A stretch of 64,000 nt of DNA from JAEXOD01 sp043805435 (GCA_043805435.1 JAZDHY010000036.1:8844-72843), one strand, 5' to 3'; shown: positions 44,332-54,750, numbered from the stretch's first letter. Notes: a model not told the origin generated them from the letters alone. Made by a program: numbers and translations.

Positions 44332-46782
44332 TTATTCTTCATCACCCGCTGTTGGATCATCAACAGGAATGATTTTAGCTATATCCGTAATTGAATCGCT
44401 TTCGTTTAAGCGTATAACTCTTACGCCAAGGGTATTACGACCCATAACGCGCATATCGTTAACGCTTTGTCTTATTACCATTCCTTGTACGGTCATAATA
44501 ACAAATTCGTCGTTTTCATTAACTTCTTTCATTGCAATTAAATTTCCGGTTTTATCTCCGGTTTTAATTGTAATTACACCTTTTCCGCCTCTATGGGTTA
44601 TACGGTAATCGCTTAATTCACTTCTTTTTCCAAAGCCTTTATCTGTAACAACCAATAAGGTAGATTCGCGTTTTACAACAATACTGCCAATAACTTTATC
44701 GTTTTTGCCAAGCGTAATACCTTTAACACCTGTTGCGGTTCTTCCCATATCACGAACATCTTTTTCGTTAAAACGAATTGCCATACCGTCGCTGGTTCCA
44801 ATTACTATATCGTTGCCGCCTTCGGAAAGTCCAACTTCTATTAATCTGTCACCTTCAACAATATTAATGGCAATTATACCCATTTTACGAATATTAGAGT
44901 ATGCCGAAAGAACAGTTTTTTTAATGGTTCCTTTTTCAGTTACCATAATAGTATATTTATCGTTTGAAAATTCTTTTATTGATAAAAATGCTGTAATTTT
45001 TTCATCTTTATCTTTTTCAAGAAGATTTTGAATTGCGCGTCCTCGTGTTGCACGTCCGCTATCGGGAACTTCGTGAACCTTTAACGAATAGACTTTTCCT
45101 TTATCGGTAAAGAACATAATATAGTGGTGTGTAGAGGCTATAAACATATGTTCAATAAAATCTTCATCTTTTGTTCCGGCACCTGTAACACCTTTTCCGC
45201 CTCTGTTCTGTCTTCTATAACCGCTTACGGGGAATCTTTTTATAAATCCCTTATGCGAAATAGTAACAACTACATCTTCATTTGCAATAATATCTTCAAG
45301 CGAAAACTCTTTATAATCAAAAATTATTTCCGTACGTCTTTTATCGCCATATCTTTCTTTTATTGCAACTAATTCTTCTTTAACAATTAAATTTCTTTTA
45401 GCTTCACTTTCCAAAATACCACGTAATTTTTCAATTAATTTAATTATTTCTCTGTATTCATCTTCAATTTTTTGTCTTTCCAATCCGGTTAACCGCTGCA
45501 AACGCATATCAAGAATGGCTTTAGCCTGAATTTCGGAAAGTTTGAATTTACGCATCAAGTTTAGTTTTGCGGTCTCTGTGTCTTTAGATTTTTTGATAGT
45601 AGCAATTACTTCATCAATGTTATCTAAAGCAATAATATAACCTTCCAAAATATGAGCACGTCTTTCTGCGGCTTCCAATTCGTATTTGGTTCTTTTAATT
45701 AAAACATCCATGCGGTGTAATAAAAAATGATACATCATTTCTTTAAGAGTTAATACCTTGGGTTGTCCATTAACAAGAGCCAAATTATTTACGCCAAAAG
45801 TAACCTGCATTTGGGTGTGTTTAAATAATTGATTTAAAATTACTTCCGGCTGGGCATCTCTTTTGGTTTCAATAACAATGCGCATACCGTCTCGATCCGA
45901 TTCGTCACGGATATTGGAAATATCGGTAACTTTTCCTTCGTGAACCAAATCGGCAATTTTTTCAATTAAATTGGCTTTATTAACCTGATAAGGAAGTTCG
46001 GTAATAATAATATTTTCCCTATCATTTTTTAATGTTTCAACATTTGCCCGTGCCCGGACAATTATTTTACCTCTTCCGGTAGTGTAAGCATCTCTAACTC
46101 CTTCGTAGCCAAAAATTATTCCGGCTGTAGGAAAATCGGGGGCTTTTACAAATTTCATCAATCCTTCGGCGGTAATATCCGGATCCTCAATAAGTGCAAC
46201 AAGTCCATCAACAATTTCGGTTAAATTGTGGGGAGGAATGTTTGTAGCCATACCAACAGCAATACCGCTGGAACCATTAACAAGCAGGTTTGGCAAATAT
46301 GAAGGTAAAACGCTTGGTTCTTGTAAACTGTTATCAAAGTTGGGTACAAAGTCAACAGTATTTTTTTCAAGGTCGCGTAACATTTCTTCCGAAATTCTGG
46401 CAAGTCTGGCTTCGGTATAACGCATTGCCGCTGCACCGTCACCATCAACCGAACCAAAGTTCCCTTGTCCGTCTATCAAAGGGTAACGTAACGAAAACTC
46501 CTGTTCCATACGTACCATTGAATCGTAAACCGCAGTATCGCCATGCGGGTGGTATTTACCAAGAACTTCACCCACTATACGTGCGGATTTTTTATAGGGT
46601 TTGTTATGCGCCATGCCTAAATCGTTCATTCCAAAAAGAATTCTTCGATGCACCGGTTTTAATCCGTCTCGAACATCCGGTAAAGCACGGGCAACAATAA
46701 CGCTCATCGCATAATCAATATAAGATTTTTTCATTTCGTCTTCTATTGATACAGGAACAACTTTTTCAAAAAGTGTAGACAT
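44332..46782 (-). CDS. gyrA: DNA gyrase subunit A
   Basis: Cleavage subunit of gyrase (816 residues), which introduces negative supercoils with GyrB. The catalytic Tyr122 is in AAMRYTEARL. The quinolone-determining region reads GKYHPHGDTAVYD, so the residue equivalent to E. coli Ser83 is Thr83, and Asp87 is kept. A GyrA box-like RRQNRGGKG begins the C-terminal pinwheel domain of six blades, ending in an acidic tail (GDEE). It starts 30 bp after gyrB on the same strand. Confidence 0.97.
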   Translation of the reverse strand: MSTLFEKVVPVSIEDEMKKSYIDYAMSVIVARALPDVRDGLKPVHRRILFGMNDLGMAHNKPYKKSARIVGEVLGKYHPHGDTAVYDSMVRMEQEFSLRYPLIDGQGNFGSVDGDGAAAMRYTEARLARISEEMLRDLEKNTVDFVPNFDNSLQEPSVLPSYLPNLLVNGSSGIAVGMATNIPPHNLTEIVDGLVALIEDPDITAEGLMKFVKAPDFPTAGIIFGYEGVRDAYTTGRGKIIVRARANVETLKNDRENIIITELPYQVNKANLIEKIADLVHEGKVTDISNIRDESDRDGMRIVIETKRDAQPEVILNQLFKHTQMQVTFGVNNLALVNGQPKVLTLKEMMYHFLLHRMDVLIKRTKYELEAAERRAHILEGYIIALDNIDEVIATIKKSKDTETAKLNLMRKFKLSEIQAKAILDMRLQRLTGLERQKIEDEYREIIKLIEKLRGILESEAKRNLIVKEELVAIKERYGDKRRTEIIFDYKEFSLEDIIANEDVVVTISHKGFIKRFPVSGYRRQNRGGKGVTGAGTKDEDFIEHMFIASTHHYIMFFTDKGKVYSLKVHEVPDSGRATRGRAIQNLLEKDKDEKITAFLSIKEFSNDKYTIMVTEKGTIKKTVLSAYSNIRKMGIIAINIVEGDRLIEVGLSEGGNDIVIGTSDGMAIRFNEKDVRDMGRTATGVKGITLGKNDKVIGSIVVKRESTLLVVTDKGFGKRSELSDYRITHRGGKGVITIKTGDKTGNLIAMKEVNENDEFVIMTVQGMVIRQSVNDMRVMGRNTLGVRVIRLNESDSITDIAKIIPVDDPTAGDEE

Positions 46783-46812
46783 ATATAATTAACTCGTTAA
46801 AATTTTATAAAA

Positions 46813-48765
46813 TTAGATATCTAAAGTTGCATATTTTGCATGTTTTTCAATAAAATCTCTTCTGGGTTCAACAGCATCCCCCATTAAGGTTTCAAAAATT
46901 TTATCTGCACGAGCAGCACTTTCCAAATTAACCTGCAGTATTGTTCTCGTTTCGGGATTCATTGTTGTGTCCCACAATTGTTCCGGGTTCATTTCGCCTA
47001 ATCCTTTATATCGGGATATTTGTACGCCTTTAGGGGTACCGGTTTCGTCAACGTCGTTTGGATCTTCTGTTGAACCTTTAAATCTTTTTAAAACTTTATT
47101 TCGTTCTTCTTCATCATATGCATAAAACTCTTCTTTTCCTTTTTTAATTTTGTACAAAGGAGGCTGGGCAATATATATTCTGCCTGTAGTAATCAAATCG
47201 TTCATGTATCTATAAAAAAATGTTAAAAGTAAAGTGCATATATGGCTTCCGTCAACGTCAGCATCCGTCATAATAATTACTTTACCGTATCTTGATTTTT
47301 CGGCATTAAATTCAACACCAATTCCGGCACCAATAGCGGCAATCATCGATTTTATTTCGTTATTTTCTAAAATTTTATTCAATTTAGATTTTTCAACGTT
47401 TAATATTTTACCACGTAATGGTAAAATTGCTTGAAATCTTCTATCGCGTCCTTGTTTGGCACTACCACCGGCCGAATTACCTTCCACAATGTACATTTCG
47501 CAGTGTTCGGGGTCATTTATCGAGCAGTCGGCAAGTTTTCCCGGTAAACGCATGGTATCTAATGCATTTTTCCTTCTCACTAATTCACGAGCTTTTTTAG
47601 CTGCTTCGCGTGCTTCGGCTGATTTCAAGCATTTTTCGATAATTTTTTTACCAATAGCAGGGTTTTCTTCCAAAAATTCCGCTAACTTTTCACCAACTAA
47701 AGTTTCAACTATCGATTTAACTTCGCTATTGCCAAGTTTAGTTTTAGTTTGTCCTTCAAATTGGGGTTCGGCAACTTTTATTGAAATTACTGCTGTTAAT
47801 CCTTCTCTAAAATCGTCACCCGATAAAGTAATTTTTGAGTTTTCTTTAACAAGATTGTTTTTATAAGCGTATGTATTTAAAGTACGCGTTAATGCGGTTT
47901 TAAACCCAACCAAATGGGTGCCGCCTTCGTGAGTGTTGATATTATTAACATAACTGAAAATATTTTCAGAATATTCGGAATTATATTCAAACGCAATTTC
48001 AACAGGGGTGTTTTCTTTTTCGCCTTCAATATAAACGGGTTTATGGAGAGGTTCTCTGTTTTCATCTAAATATTTTACAAATTCAACCAATCCGCCTTTA
48101 TAATGATAAGTTGTTTCTTCGTTTTCATTATCATCGCGTATTGTGATAGAAATTGTCTTATTTAAATAAGCAAGTTCCATCATACGTTCGGCAAGGGTTT
48201 CAAATTTAAATTTAATTACTTTAAAAATCTCATGATCGGGTAAAAAAGTAATTTTAGTTCCGGTTTCGCCCGGTTTACATTTGCCTACTTCTCTAACAGA
48301 GTATTTGGGAAATCCTCTTTCATATTCCTGTTCGTAGATCATACCGTCACGTCTAACTTCAACTTTTAACCATTCGGAAAGAGCATTAACAACAGAAACA
48401 CCCACACCATGCAAACCGCCCGATACTTTATAACTGTCTTTATCAAACTTACCGCCGGCGTGTAATACTGTCATTACAACTTCTAATGCAGAACGTTTCT
48501 CTTCCGGGTGCATATCTACCGGAATTCCTCTTCCCTTATCTATTACAGTAACACTGTTATCTTTATTAATTTGAACAAAGATATAATCGTTATAACCGCC
48601 TAAACATTCATCTATACTGTTATCTACTACTTCATTAACAAGGTGATGTAAACCTCTCGAACTTACATCTCCAATATACATAGCTGGCCTCATTCTAACA
48701 GCTTCAAGCCCCTTCAATACGTTAATATTTTTTGCGGTATAGTCATTGGAACTATTGGCAACCAC
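46813..48765 (-). CDS. gyrB: DNA gyrase subunit B
   Basis: ATPase subunit (650 residues). GHKL ATPase: LHHLVNEVVDNSIDECL, GRGIPVDMHPE, GGLHGVGVSVVNALS. Transducer domain, then TOPRIM with EGNSAGGSAKQGRDR, PLRGKILNVEKS and the metal DxD in MTDADVDGSHI. The C-terminus ends with FIEKHAKYATLDI. The length is that of short GyrB lacking the large insert of E. coli. It lies between DUF721 and gyrA on the same strand. Confidence 0.97.
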   Translation of the reverse strand: MVANSSNDYTAKNINVLKGLEAVRMRPAMYIGDVSSRGLHHLVNEVVDNSIDECLGGYNDYIFVQINKDNSVTVIDKGRGIPVDMHPEEKRSALEVVMTVLHAGGKFDKDSYKVSGGLHGVGVSVVNALSEWLKVEVRRDGMIYEQEYERGFPKYSVREVGKCKPGETGTKITFLPDHEIFKVIKFKFETLAERMMELAYLNKTISITIRDDNENEETTYHYKGGLVEFVKYLDENREPLHKPVYIEGEKENTPVEIAFEYNSEYSENIFSYVNNINTHEGGTHLVGFKTALTRTLNTYAYKNNLVKENSKITLSGDDFREGLTAVISIKVAEPQFEGQTKTKLGNSEVKSIVETLVGEKLAEFLEENPAIGKKIIEKCLKSAEAREAAKKARELVRRKNALDTMRLPGKLADCSINDPEHCEMYIVEGNSAGGSAKQGRDRRFQAILPLRGKILNVEKSKLNKILENNEIKSMIAAIGAGIGVEFNAEKSRYGKVIIMTDADVDGSHICTLLLTFFYRYMNDLITTGRIYIAQPPLYKIKKGKEEFYAYDEEERNKVLKRFKGSTEDPNDVDETGTPKGVQISRYKGLGEMNPEQLWDTTMNPETRTILQVNLESAARADKIFETLMGDAVEPRRDFIEKHAKYATLDI

Positions 48766-48782
48766 CTTATTTCTCCTATTTA

Positions 48783-49073
48783 TTACTGAACAAATTTTAT
48801 TGTACTTACTAAATCTTTATTATAATGTTTATTGATTTTTTCTTTTAAGGCGTCCTGCCTTAAATTTAATTCGCTTCGCATTACAGAGTTTTCCACGCGT
48901 AAGCTTAATATTTTTCTGTTAAGTTTTACCGGTTCTACAAATTCCTTAAATTCCGGGAATAACTCTAAAAACTCATCTACAACTTTGTATTTAAGAGATA
49001 TTTCTCTTATTTTTTCAAAACCCTCTGAATTTAATATTATATCTGCAATACTCTTAATACTATTAGACCGCAA
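48783..49073 (-). CDS. DUF721 (DciA-like) protein
   Basis: A 96-residue protein of the DUF721 family. DciA members load the replicative helicase in bacteria without DnaC. Seen: FLELFPEFKEFVEPVKLNRK, then ILSLRVENSVMRSELNLRQ, the strand-helix pattern typical of the family. The usual DciA C-terminal tail is absent. It overlaps recF by 11 bases and precedes gyrB by 17, a common order dnaN-recF-DUF721-gyrB. Its exact role is inferred from that context. Confidence 0.82.
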   Translation of the reverse strand: MRSNSIKSIADIILNSEGFEKIREISLKYKVVDEFLELFPEFKEFVEPVKLNRKILSLRVENSVMRSELNLRQDALKEKINKHYNKDLVSTIKFVQ

Positions 49074-50175
49074 TTACTTTTCCGTCCTTTATGTTAATCA
49101 TTTTGGCAGTTTCTTCAATGTTTAGTTTTTTTATGTTTGAAAGGTCTGTTAAAGTTATAAATGCCTGCCCAATATTTTTTAGATATTTGCTTATTTTATA
49201 AGCCCTAAACGTATCCAATTCGCCAAATATATCATCCATTAAAAAAACCGGAGAAGTATTTTGCTTATCCTGAATATAAAAAAATTGTCCAAATTTTAAA
49301 GCAATTTGGAAAGTTTTATGCTGTCCTTGAGAACCGAATTTTTTTAATTCTAAATTATTAATTGTAAACAAAAAATCATCTCTGTGAGGCCCAACCAAAT
49401 TAGTACATCTTCGTAACTCTTCGTTACGTCTTTTATCCAACAATTGACTGAATTCCTCTTTAATTTTATCAATATCAAAACTACCGTAAGATATATATTT
49501 AATTTCCGGCTTTTCATTCCCTTCAAGCAAATTGTTATATGCTTCCGAGATATAATCTTTAAATTTTTCAATAAATACAAAGCGATGTTTAATAATTTCG
49601 GAACCATAAAAAACTAAATTTTCACTCCAAACATCAAGCTGTTTTATTAATTCTTTATCTTGTCTTTCACTTATTTGCTGCAACAACGAAGACCGTTGCC
49701 GCAAAGTTTTGTTGTAATCCAGTAAAATATTTAAGTATGTTTCGCTGGTTTGAGAAATAACAGAATCAACAAATTTTCGTCTTTCCGATGGTGCTCCGTG
49801 TGTAATTAAATGATCCGTTGGTGTTATAGTAACTAAAGGAAATTTGCCTATTACAGAAGCAGATTTGTTGATTTGTTTCCCATCAAGGAAATAGTTCTTT
49901 TTGTTTGTTTGTAAATCGTAATAGCTAACAGCATTGTTTTTAATAAAACCGTTAATATTACCGGAAACTTTAAAAAAACTTTCTCCAAAACTTACAACTT
50001 CGCTATCTAATGATTGTAACAAGTTTTTTGTAGTCCCAAGATAATAAACAGCCTCCAAAATGGAAGTTTTACCTTGTCCATTACCTCCAACAATAAAATT
50101 CAAATTTTCAGAAAAACTTAAACAAGTACTTTTATGCAGCCTAAAATTAGTTAACTCAAGATCAATAATTGTCAT
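49063..50175 (-). CDS. recF: DNA replication and repair protein RecF
   Basis: SMC-like ATPase (370 residues) that with RecO and RecR loads RecA at gaps. Walker A VGGNGQGKTSILEAVYYL (about 31-48), signature region KFGSQGQHKTFQIALKFGQ (about 283-301), Walker B VFLMDDIFGELD (about 316-327). It overlaps dnaN by 14 bases and DUF721 by 11, so is translationally coupled to both. Confidence 0.97.
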   Translation of the reverse strand: MTIIDLELTNFRLHKSTCLSFSENLNFIVGGNGQGKTSILEAVYYLGTTKNLLQSLDSEVVSFGESFFKVSGNINGFIKNNAVSYYDLQTNKKNYFLDGKQINKSASVIGKFPLVTITPTDHLITHGAPSERRKFVDSVISQTSETYLNILLDYNKTLRQRSSLLQQISERQDKELIKQLDVWSENLVFYGSEIIKHRFVFIEKFKDYISEAYNNLLEGNEKPEIKYISYGSFDIDKIKEEFSQLLDKRRNEELRRCTNLVGPHRDDFLFTINNLELKKFGSQGQHKTFQIALKFGQFFYIQDKQNTSPVFLMDDIFGELDTFRAYKISKYLKNIGQAFITLTDLSNIKKLNIEETAKMINIKDGKVIAV

Positions 50176-51301
50176 TTTTCTTATTTAAACGCATTGGCAT
50201 AATAAGCACTAACAAATCTTCGTTTGGTTTATTTTGGCTTAAACTAACTAAAATAGGTTTTGTAGCTTCTTTTATTTTAAATATAAGTTCGTCATCACTG
50301 CTAATATGTGTAAGCATGTCGTTTAAGTGAATGCAGTTAAACCCAATTTCTAAACGCAGACCATTATATTTACAAGGAATATTTTCTTGTGCCGAAAAAC
50401 TATTGTTTACATCAATAGCACTTACTTCAACATTATCTATATCAAAAGTGAATAATACTTTTTTATTATCGGAATAGTTGGCAAAAATAAGCATTCTTTT
50501 TACAGCATCGTGCAGCATTGTTTTGCTTATTTTCATCCTTAATTCGTTATCCAACGGTAATACGGAATCGTAATTTGGAAATTTATCGGAAATTAAGCGT
50601 GAATAAAGTGTAAATTGACCCGCATTAAATGTTATATATGTTTTATCAAAAACTATATCAAAATCCTTATCTTCTAATATTTTAGTGGCAATTAAAATGC
50701 TCTTTTTAGGAACAACACAACACGTTGGGGTTTCAAGTTTAATGTCAGTTAAAGTATGTTTAACCAATCTGTAACCATCGGTAGAAACAATACGTAACCC
50801 ATCATCTTTAAAGTCAATAGCCAAACCCATCATAGACTGTTTTGTGCTTTCACCAATAACATATAAGCTGTTATCAAATATTTCTTTAATACGTTTACCA
50901 TTCATTGTAACTTTAATATCGGTTTCGGCAACATTTGGAATATTTAAAGGATAATTGTCTCGGTCTAAAATGTTAAGGTTATAAGTTCCGCTTGGAGTAG
51001 TAAGTGTTGCTTTTTTGCCTTCGGTAATCTTAAATGTAATTTGCGTGTCTTTTAAGCTTCTAACTATATCGTAAAACAAGTTAGCACTTATTAAAAAGCT
51101 TGCATTAGTGTCTTCAGTGTTAATAATATCAAATTTAGCACATAAAACCATCTCTACATCAGAAGCGTAAATAGTCATCGTTCCGTTTGCAATTTCAACC
51201 AAAAAGTTTAAATATAACTCGACCGGTGTTTTTGTGTTTATTACAGAATATAATTTTGATAATACTTTATTCAGCTCGGTGCTGTTAACTTTAAATTCCA
51301 T
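50162..51301 (-). CDS. dnaN: DNA polymerase III beta subunit (sliding clamp)
   Basis: Ring-shaped clamp that keeps DNA polymerase III on DNA, about 379 residues in three repeated folds. I start at ATG 51301 (MEFKVNSTELNKVLSKLYS) because TTTGGAG lies 6 bases upstream; a TTG at 51313 is in frame but less likely. Seen: IYASDVEMVLCAKF, RDNYPLNIPN, STDGYRLVKH, SDKFPNYDSVLP and a C-terminus MPMRL near the end. dnaA does not precede it. It starts the run dnaN-recF-DUF721-gyrB-gyrA-lyase. Confidence 0.96.
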   Translation of the reverse strand: MEFKVNSTELNKVLSKLYSVINTKTPVELYLNFLVEIANGTMTIYASDVEMVLCAKFDIINTEDTNASFLISANLFYDIVRSLKDTQITFKITEGKKATLTTPSGTYNLNILDRDNYPLNIPNVAETDIKVTMNGKRIKEIFDNSLYVIGESTKQSMMGLAIDFKDDGLRIVSTDGYRLVKHTLTDIKLETPTCCVVPKKSILIATKILEDKDFDIVFDKTYITFNAGQFTLYSRLISDKFPNYDSVLPLDNELRMKISKTMLHDAVKRMLIFANYSDNKKVLFTFDIDNVEVSAIDVNNSFSAQENIPCKYNGLRLEIGFNCIHLNDMLTHISSDDELIFKIKEATKPILVSLSQNKPNEDLLVLIMPMRLNKKNDNY

Positions 51302-51669
51302 TTTATACTCCAAATTAAATAGCTAATATACCAAAAATTTACATCATTTTCAATTTATTAAATAATCCGAATTACTTTATTTTTATTAAATTTTCACTAA
51401 AAAACAAACGCATCTCCAATATATAAATAATTTAGTTATCTTATTTAAGAAGAGCCAAAAATAAATTAAAAAACAAGCTTAAACATTAAAAAATGCGTGT
51501 TTAGGGTTTTTCTTTACCGGATTTTTCTAAAAGTAATTTATATTCTAAATATTCATTTTTAATGATTTAAATTTATTTGTTTGACAAAATAAAAATATTT
51601 TGATAGTTTTATAATTGGTAAAATTATAATCACAAAAATGATTTTTAAATTCACTTAACGGGTGATAAA
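51302..51669. other. Divergent spacer upstream of dnaN
   Basis: About 370 AT-rich bases between dnaN and the first repeat protein. I found no TTATCCACA-type DnaA box cluster, so no sign of an origin here. Promoters for both genes must lie in it. TTTTATAATTGG near 51608 is a possible -10 region for the plus-strand gene. Confidence 0.4.
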
Positions 51670-53193
51670 ATGAAGGTATTAAAACTTGCATTATTGTTTT
51701 TTTTATTGTCAGTTTTTATTAAAGCACAGCATCTTACTCAAAACAATTCTATTACTCCGCAATTTTCCGGTTATTATCTTAATGGGGAACAAACGCAAAC
51801 CTTTGAAGATAAAAACATATCGCAATTTGATAACCAAAAACAATCATTTAATAAGCAGCTAAATAACAATAAAGAAAAACGTAAATTTTATAAACCTATA
51901 AGTATTGTAATTAATGGTACAGCTGATAGTACAAATGAGCGTGAAACCAATACTTATGATGATTTTGGTAATTTATTAGAAGGACTGTATGAAAGATTTG
52001 AAATCGGCGTGTGGAAAAACTCTTCTCGTTCCACATATATATACGACCAACAATCTAATGTGGTAACATATTTAAACGAAATGTGGGAAAACGAAACATG
52101 GGTAAATAATTCCAGAAATTCTTTTGTGTACAATCAGCAGGGCAGTAGATTGACATATCTAAACGAAAAATGGATAAATGGTGCTTGGGAAAACTATTCT
52201 CTAACATCGTACACATATGATCTGCAAGGTTTTAGAGTTACTAATAAATTAGATATGTGGGCAAATGGAGCCTGGACGAATTATTCGAGATCTACTTATA
52301 CAAATGATGAACTAGGAAATAGGCTTACAACTATTTATGAAAGCTGGGAAAATGGAGCTTGGGTAATTAACGCGAAAAATACTTCGGAATATGATCAAGC
52401 AGGCAATGTAATTTTGTCGTTGTTCCAAAACTGGGAAAATTCTGCTTGGGTTAATGTTGTAAGATATACTTATACTTACAATCAACTGGGGAATCAACTA
52501 ACTTATCTATCTGAAAACTGGGAAAATAATTCTTGGGTAAATATGGATAAGTCGATTCGCACCTACGATTTGCAGGGTAATATGTTAACAAAAGAATATC
52601 AAATATGGGATACGGGCACAAATGTATGGCTTAATTCTTCCCATTGGACTTCTGCATACGATACAAACAGTAATATGTTAAATATATTACTCCAAAATTG
52701 GAATAATAATACTTGGGAAAACATTAGCAATTCTTTATATAGTTACGATATTTATGGAAATTGTATTTCGGCCGAATCAAATGTGTGGATAAATAATGCA
52801 TGGCAGGCGGGGATTGGTGATTTGTATCTATACTTTAGTGGAAGAGAAGAATCAATGTTTTATTATGCAACAAATGTTACTGCACAGTATATAAGTATTA
52901 CAGATGTAAATGAAGAAAATAACAGACCAATTTCGTTTACACTTTACCAAAATTATCCTAATCCTTTTAATCCTAGCACTACACTAAAATATTCAATTCC
53001 AAACTCAAATATTGTGTCCTTAAAAATATTTGATGTTTTAGGAAAAGAAGTTTCAAATTTGGTAGATGAACAGCAAAATAGCGGAATACACGAAGTTACA
53101 TTTAATGCTGCAAATTTAAGTTCAGGCACATATTTTTACCAATTAAAATGCGGTGAATACATACAAACAAAAAAGTTTTTATTATTAAAATAA
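51670..53193 (+). CDS. 29-residue-repeat surface protein with T9SS sorting domain (paralogue 1)
   Basis: A 507-residue secreted protein. Signal peptide 1-20 (ending KAQH), a linker (about 20-90), then about nine tandem units of about 29 residues, each starting YD-x-x-G-N or similar and holding a conserved W-x-N-x-x-W (YDLQGFRVTNKLDMWANGAW is a typical unit start). The last ~80 residues are a T9SS type A sorting domain (YQNYPNPFNPSTT, FDVLGKEV, SSGTYFYQLK, ending KKFLLLK). It should cross the outer membrane by T9SS and be anchored or released. The YD pattern recalls RHS/YD-repeat shells. First of three tandem paralogues. Function unknown. Confidence 0.85.
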   Translation: MKVLKLALLFFLLSVFIKAQHLTQNNSITPQFSGYYLNGEQTQTFEDKNISQFDNQKQSFNKQLNNNKEKRKFYKPISIVINGTADSTNERETNTYDDFGNLLEGLYERFEIGVWKNSSRSTYIYDQQSNVVTYLNEMWENETWVNNSRNSFVYNQQGSRLTYLNEKWINGAWENYSLTSYTYDLQGFRVTNKLDMWANGAWTNYSRSTYTNDELGNRLTTIYESWENGAWVINAKNTSEYDQAGNVILSLFQNWENSAWVNVVRYTYTYNQLGNQLTYLSENWENNSWVNMDKSIRTYDLQGNMLTKEYQIWDTGTNVWLNSSHWTSAYDTNSNMLNILLQNWNNNTWENISNSLYSYDIYGNCISAESNVWINNAWQAGIGDLYLYFSGREESMFYYATNVTAQYISITDVNEENNRPISFTLYQNYPNPFNPSTTLKYSIPNSNIVSLKIFDVLGKEVSNLVDEQQNSGIHEVTFNAANLSSGTYFYQLKCGEYIQTKKFLLLK

Positions 53194-53337
53194 AGCTGCA
53201 CAAAAAAAATACAGCCACGTTTTTTATTGGACTGCAGTTATTGTTTGGCTTGACACTAATTATAGATTTTATTAAATTATTTCCATTAATTAGTTCTTAA
53301 TTTATAAATGTTAATATTCATACAAAAGAGGGTTTTT

Positions 53338-54750
53338 ATGAAACTATTTATAAGTTTTTATTTATTTTTTTTCTTTTTAGCGGTAATAGCATCGGGGCAG
53401 ATTAATAGTCAAAACGAATTTAAAATAATAAAAAACAACACCAATTTGGTCAATAATAATGTGCATTCTACAACGTTTTATAAACCAACAAATATAATGG
53501 TAGATAATAATGCTTGGCATTATATAAACTCGTACGATTTGCGCGGAAATTTGATAACATCATTATATGAGAATTTTGAGGATCCGAATTCAACACTTAG
53601 CAGTCGTTGGAGCTATATTTACAATAATAATGATAGTTTAACAAAAGTGACCGCCGAACTACTTAAAAAAGGGGAATGGATTCCTGACTATAGAGAGCCG
53701 TATTATTACAATACTGCTAACAAGTTGATACAAATGTCGCATGAGAAATTTATTGATAGTGCTTGGTATCCGACAGCAACGCATGTTTATACTTATGATA
53801 CTTATGGACGATTGCTGACTTTAGTAATGGCTTACGGTGAATTTGGTGATAGTTATACTTATGAATATGACAGCCAAAACAGAGTAACTAAACTAATAAT
53901 AAAAGGATATCTTTACGGTTCATGGTCGGACAATTTTGAATGTTTTTATTTCTATGATACTCAAAATAATCTAATTGAAAAATTTGTGATGTTATGGAAT
54001 CTGGATATGTGGAACAACAATTCTAAAAGCATATACACATATAATTTACAAAATAAAATGATAACCTGCACGGAGTTAAGGGGGGAAGATACTAATTGGG
54101 TTAACATAACGTCAAAAGAATATGCTTATAATTCAAATGGCGGTTTAATACAGGAAATTTATAAAATATGGGGTGATACTAATTGGGTTAACAAAACTAT
54201 TACAACATATGCGCTAAATTCTGCTGATAATATTTTAGAAAAATTAATTCAAGTATACTCAAATGGGAGTTTAAATAATTCAACCCTAGCTGTTAGTGAT
54301 TATGATATAAAAGGTAATTGTATTTTATCAAATAATTTTAAGTGGGTAAATCAAACGTGGGTACCCTCATCAAATTATTTATGTATTACGTACAATAATA
54401 ATACTGTAAGTGAGACATATTGGGGTCAAATTGTTGAAGTGCAATATACTTCAATAACAGGTGTTGATGATAAAATAAACACTCCAAATTCGTATACACT
54501 TTCCCAGAATTATCCAAATCCATTTAACCCAAGTACAACAATAAAATACTCAATTCCAAACTCAAACATGGTGTCTTTAAAAATATTTGATGTTTTAGGA
54601 AAAGAAGTTACAACTTTGGTTAATCAACAGCAAAATAGCGGAATACACGAAGTTACATTTAATGCTGCAAATTTAAGTTCGGGCACATATTTTTACCAGT
54701 TAAAATGTGGTGAGTTTATTGAAACTAAAAAACTTTTGCTGCTAAAATAA
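53338..54750 (+). CDS. 29-residue-repeat surface protein with T9SS sorting domain (paralogue 2)
   Basis: A 470-residue secreted protein. I start at ATG 53338, preceded by GAGGG; an upstream in-frame ATG at 53308 would give MLIFIQKRV ahead of the signal peptide and is less likely. Signal peptide ends near GQIN. About nine degenerate YD-type 29-residue units (for example YNLQNKMITCTELRGEDTNW) precede the same T9SS type A tail (SQNYPNPFNPSTT...). Repeats are more diverged than in paralogues 1 and 3, and one is shorter (YDTYGRLLTLVMAYGEFG). Gap to paralogue 1 is 144 bp, to paralogue 3 227 bp. Confidence 0.85.
   Translation: MKLFISFYLFFFFLAVIASGQINSQNEFKIIKNNTNLVNNNVHSTTFYKPTNIMVDNNAWHYINSYDLRGNLITSLYENFEDPNSTLSSRWSYIYNNNDSLTKVTAELLKKGEWIPDYREPYYYNTANKLIQMSHEKFIDSAWYPTATHVYTYDTYGRLLTLVMAYGEFGDSYTYEYDSQNRVTKLIIKGYLYGSWSDNFECFYFYDTQNNLIEKFVMLWNLDMWNNNSKSIYTYNLQNKMITCTELRGEDTNWVNITSKEYAYNSNGGLIQEIYKIWGDTNWVNKTITTYALNSADNILEKLIQVYSNGSLNNSTLAVSDYDIKGNCILSNNFKWVNQTWVPSSNYLCITYNNNTVSETYWGQIVEVQYTSITGVDDKINTPNSYTLSQNYPNPFNPSTTIKYSIPNSNMVSLKIFDVLGKEVTTLVNQQQNSGIHEVTFNAANLSSGTYFYQLKCGEFIETKKLLLLK

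Noticed and set aside
46290..46700. 136-codon plus-strand frame inside gyrA
   Set aside because: Antisense shadow over the highly conserved gyrase active-site region.
51302..51669. Possible replication origin next to dnaN
   Set aside because: No DnaA-box cluster was found and dnaA is not adjacent.
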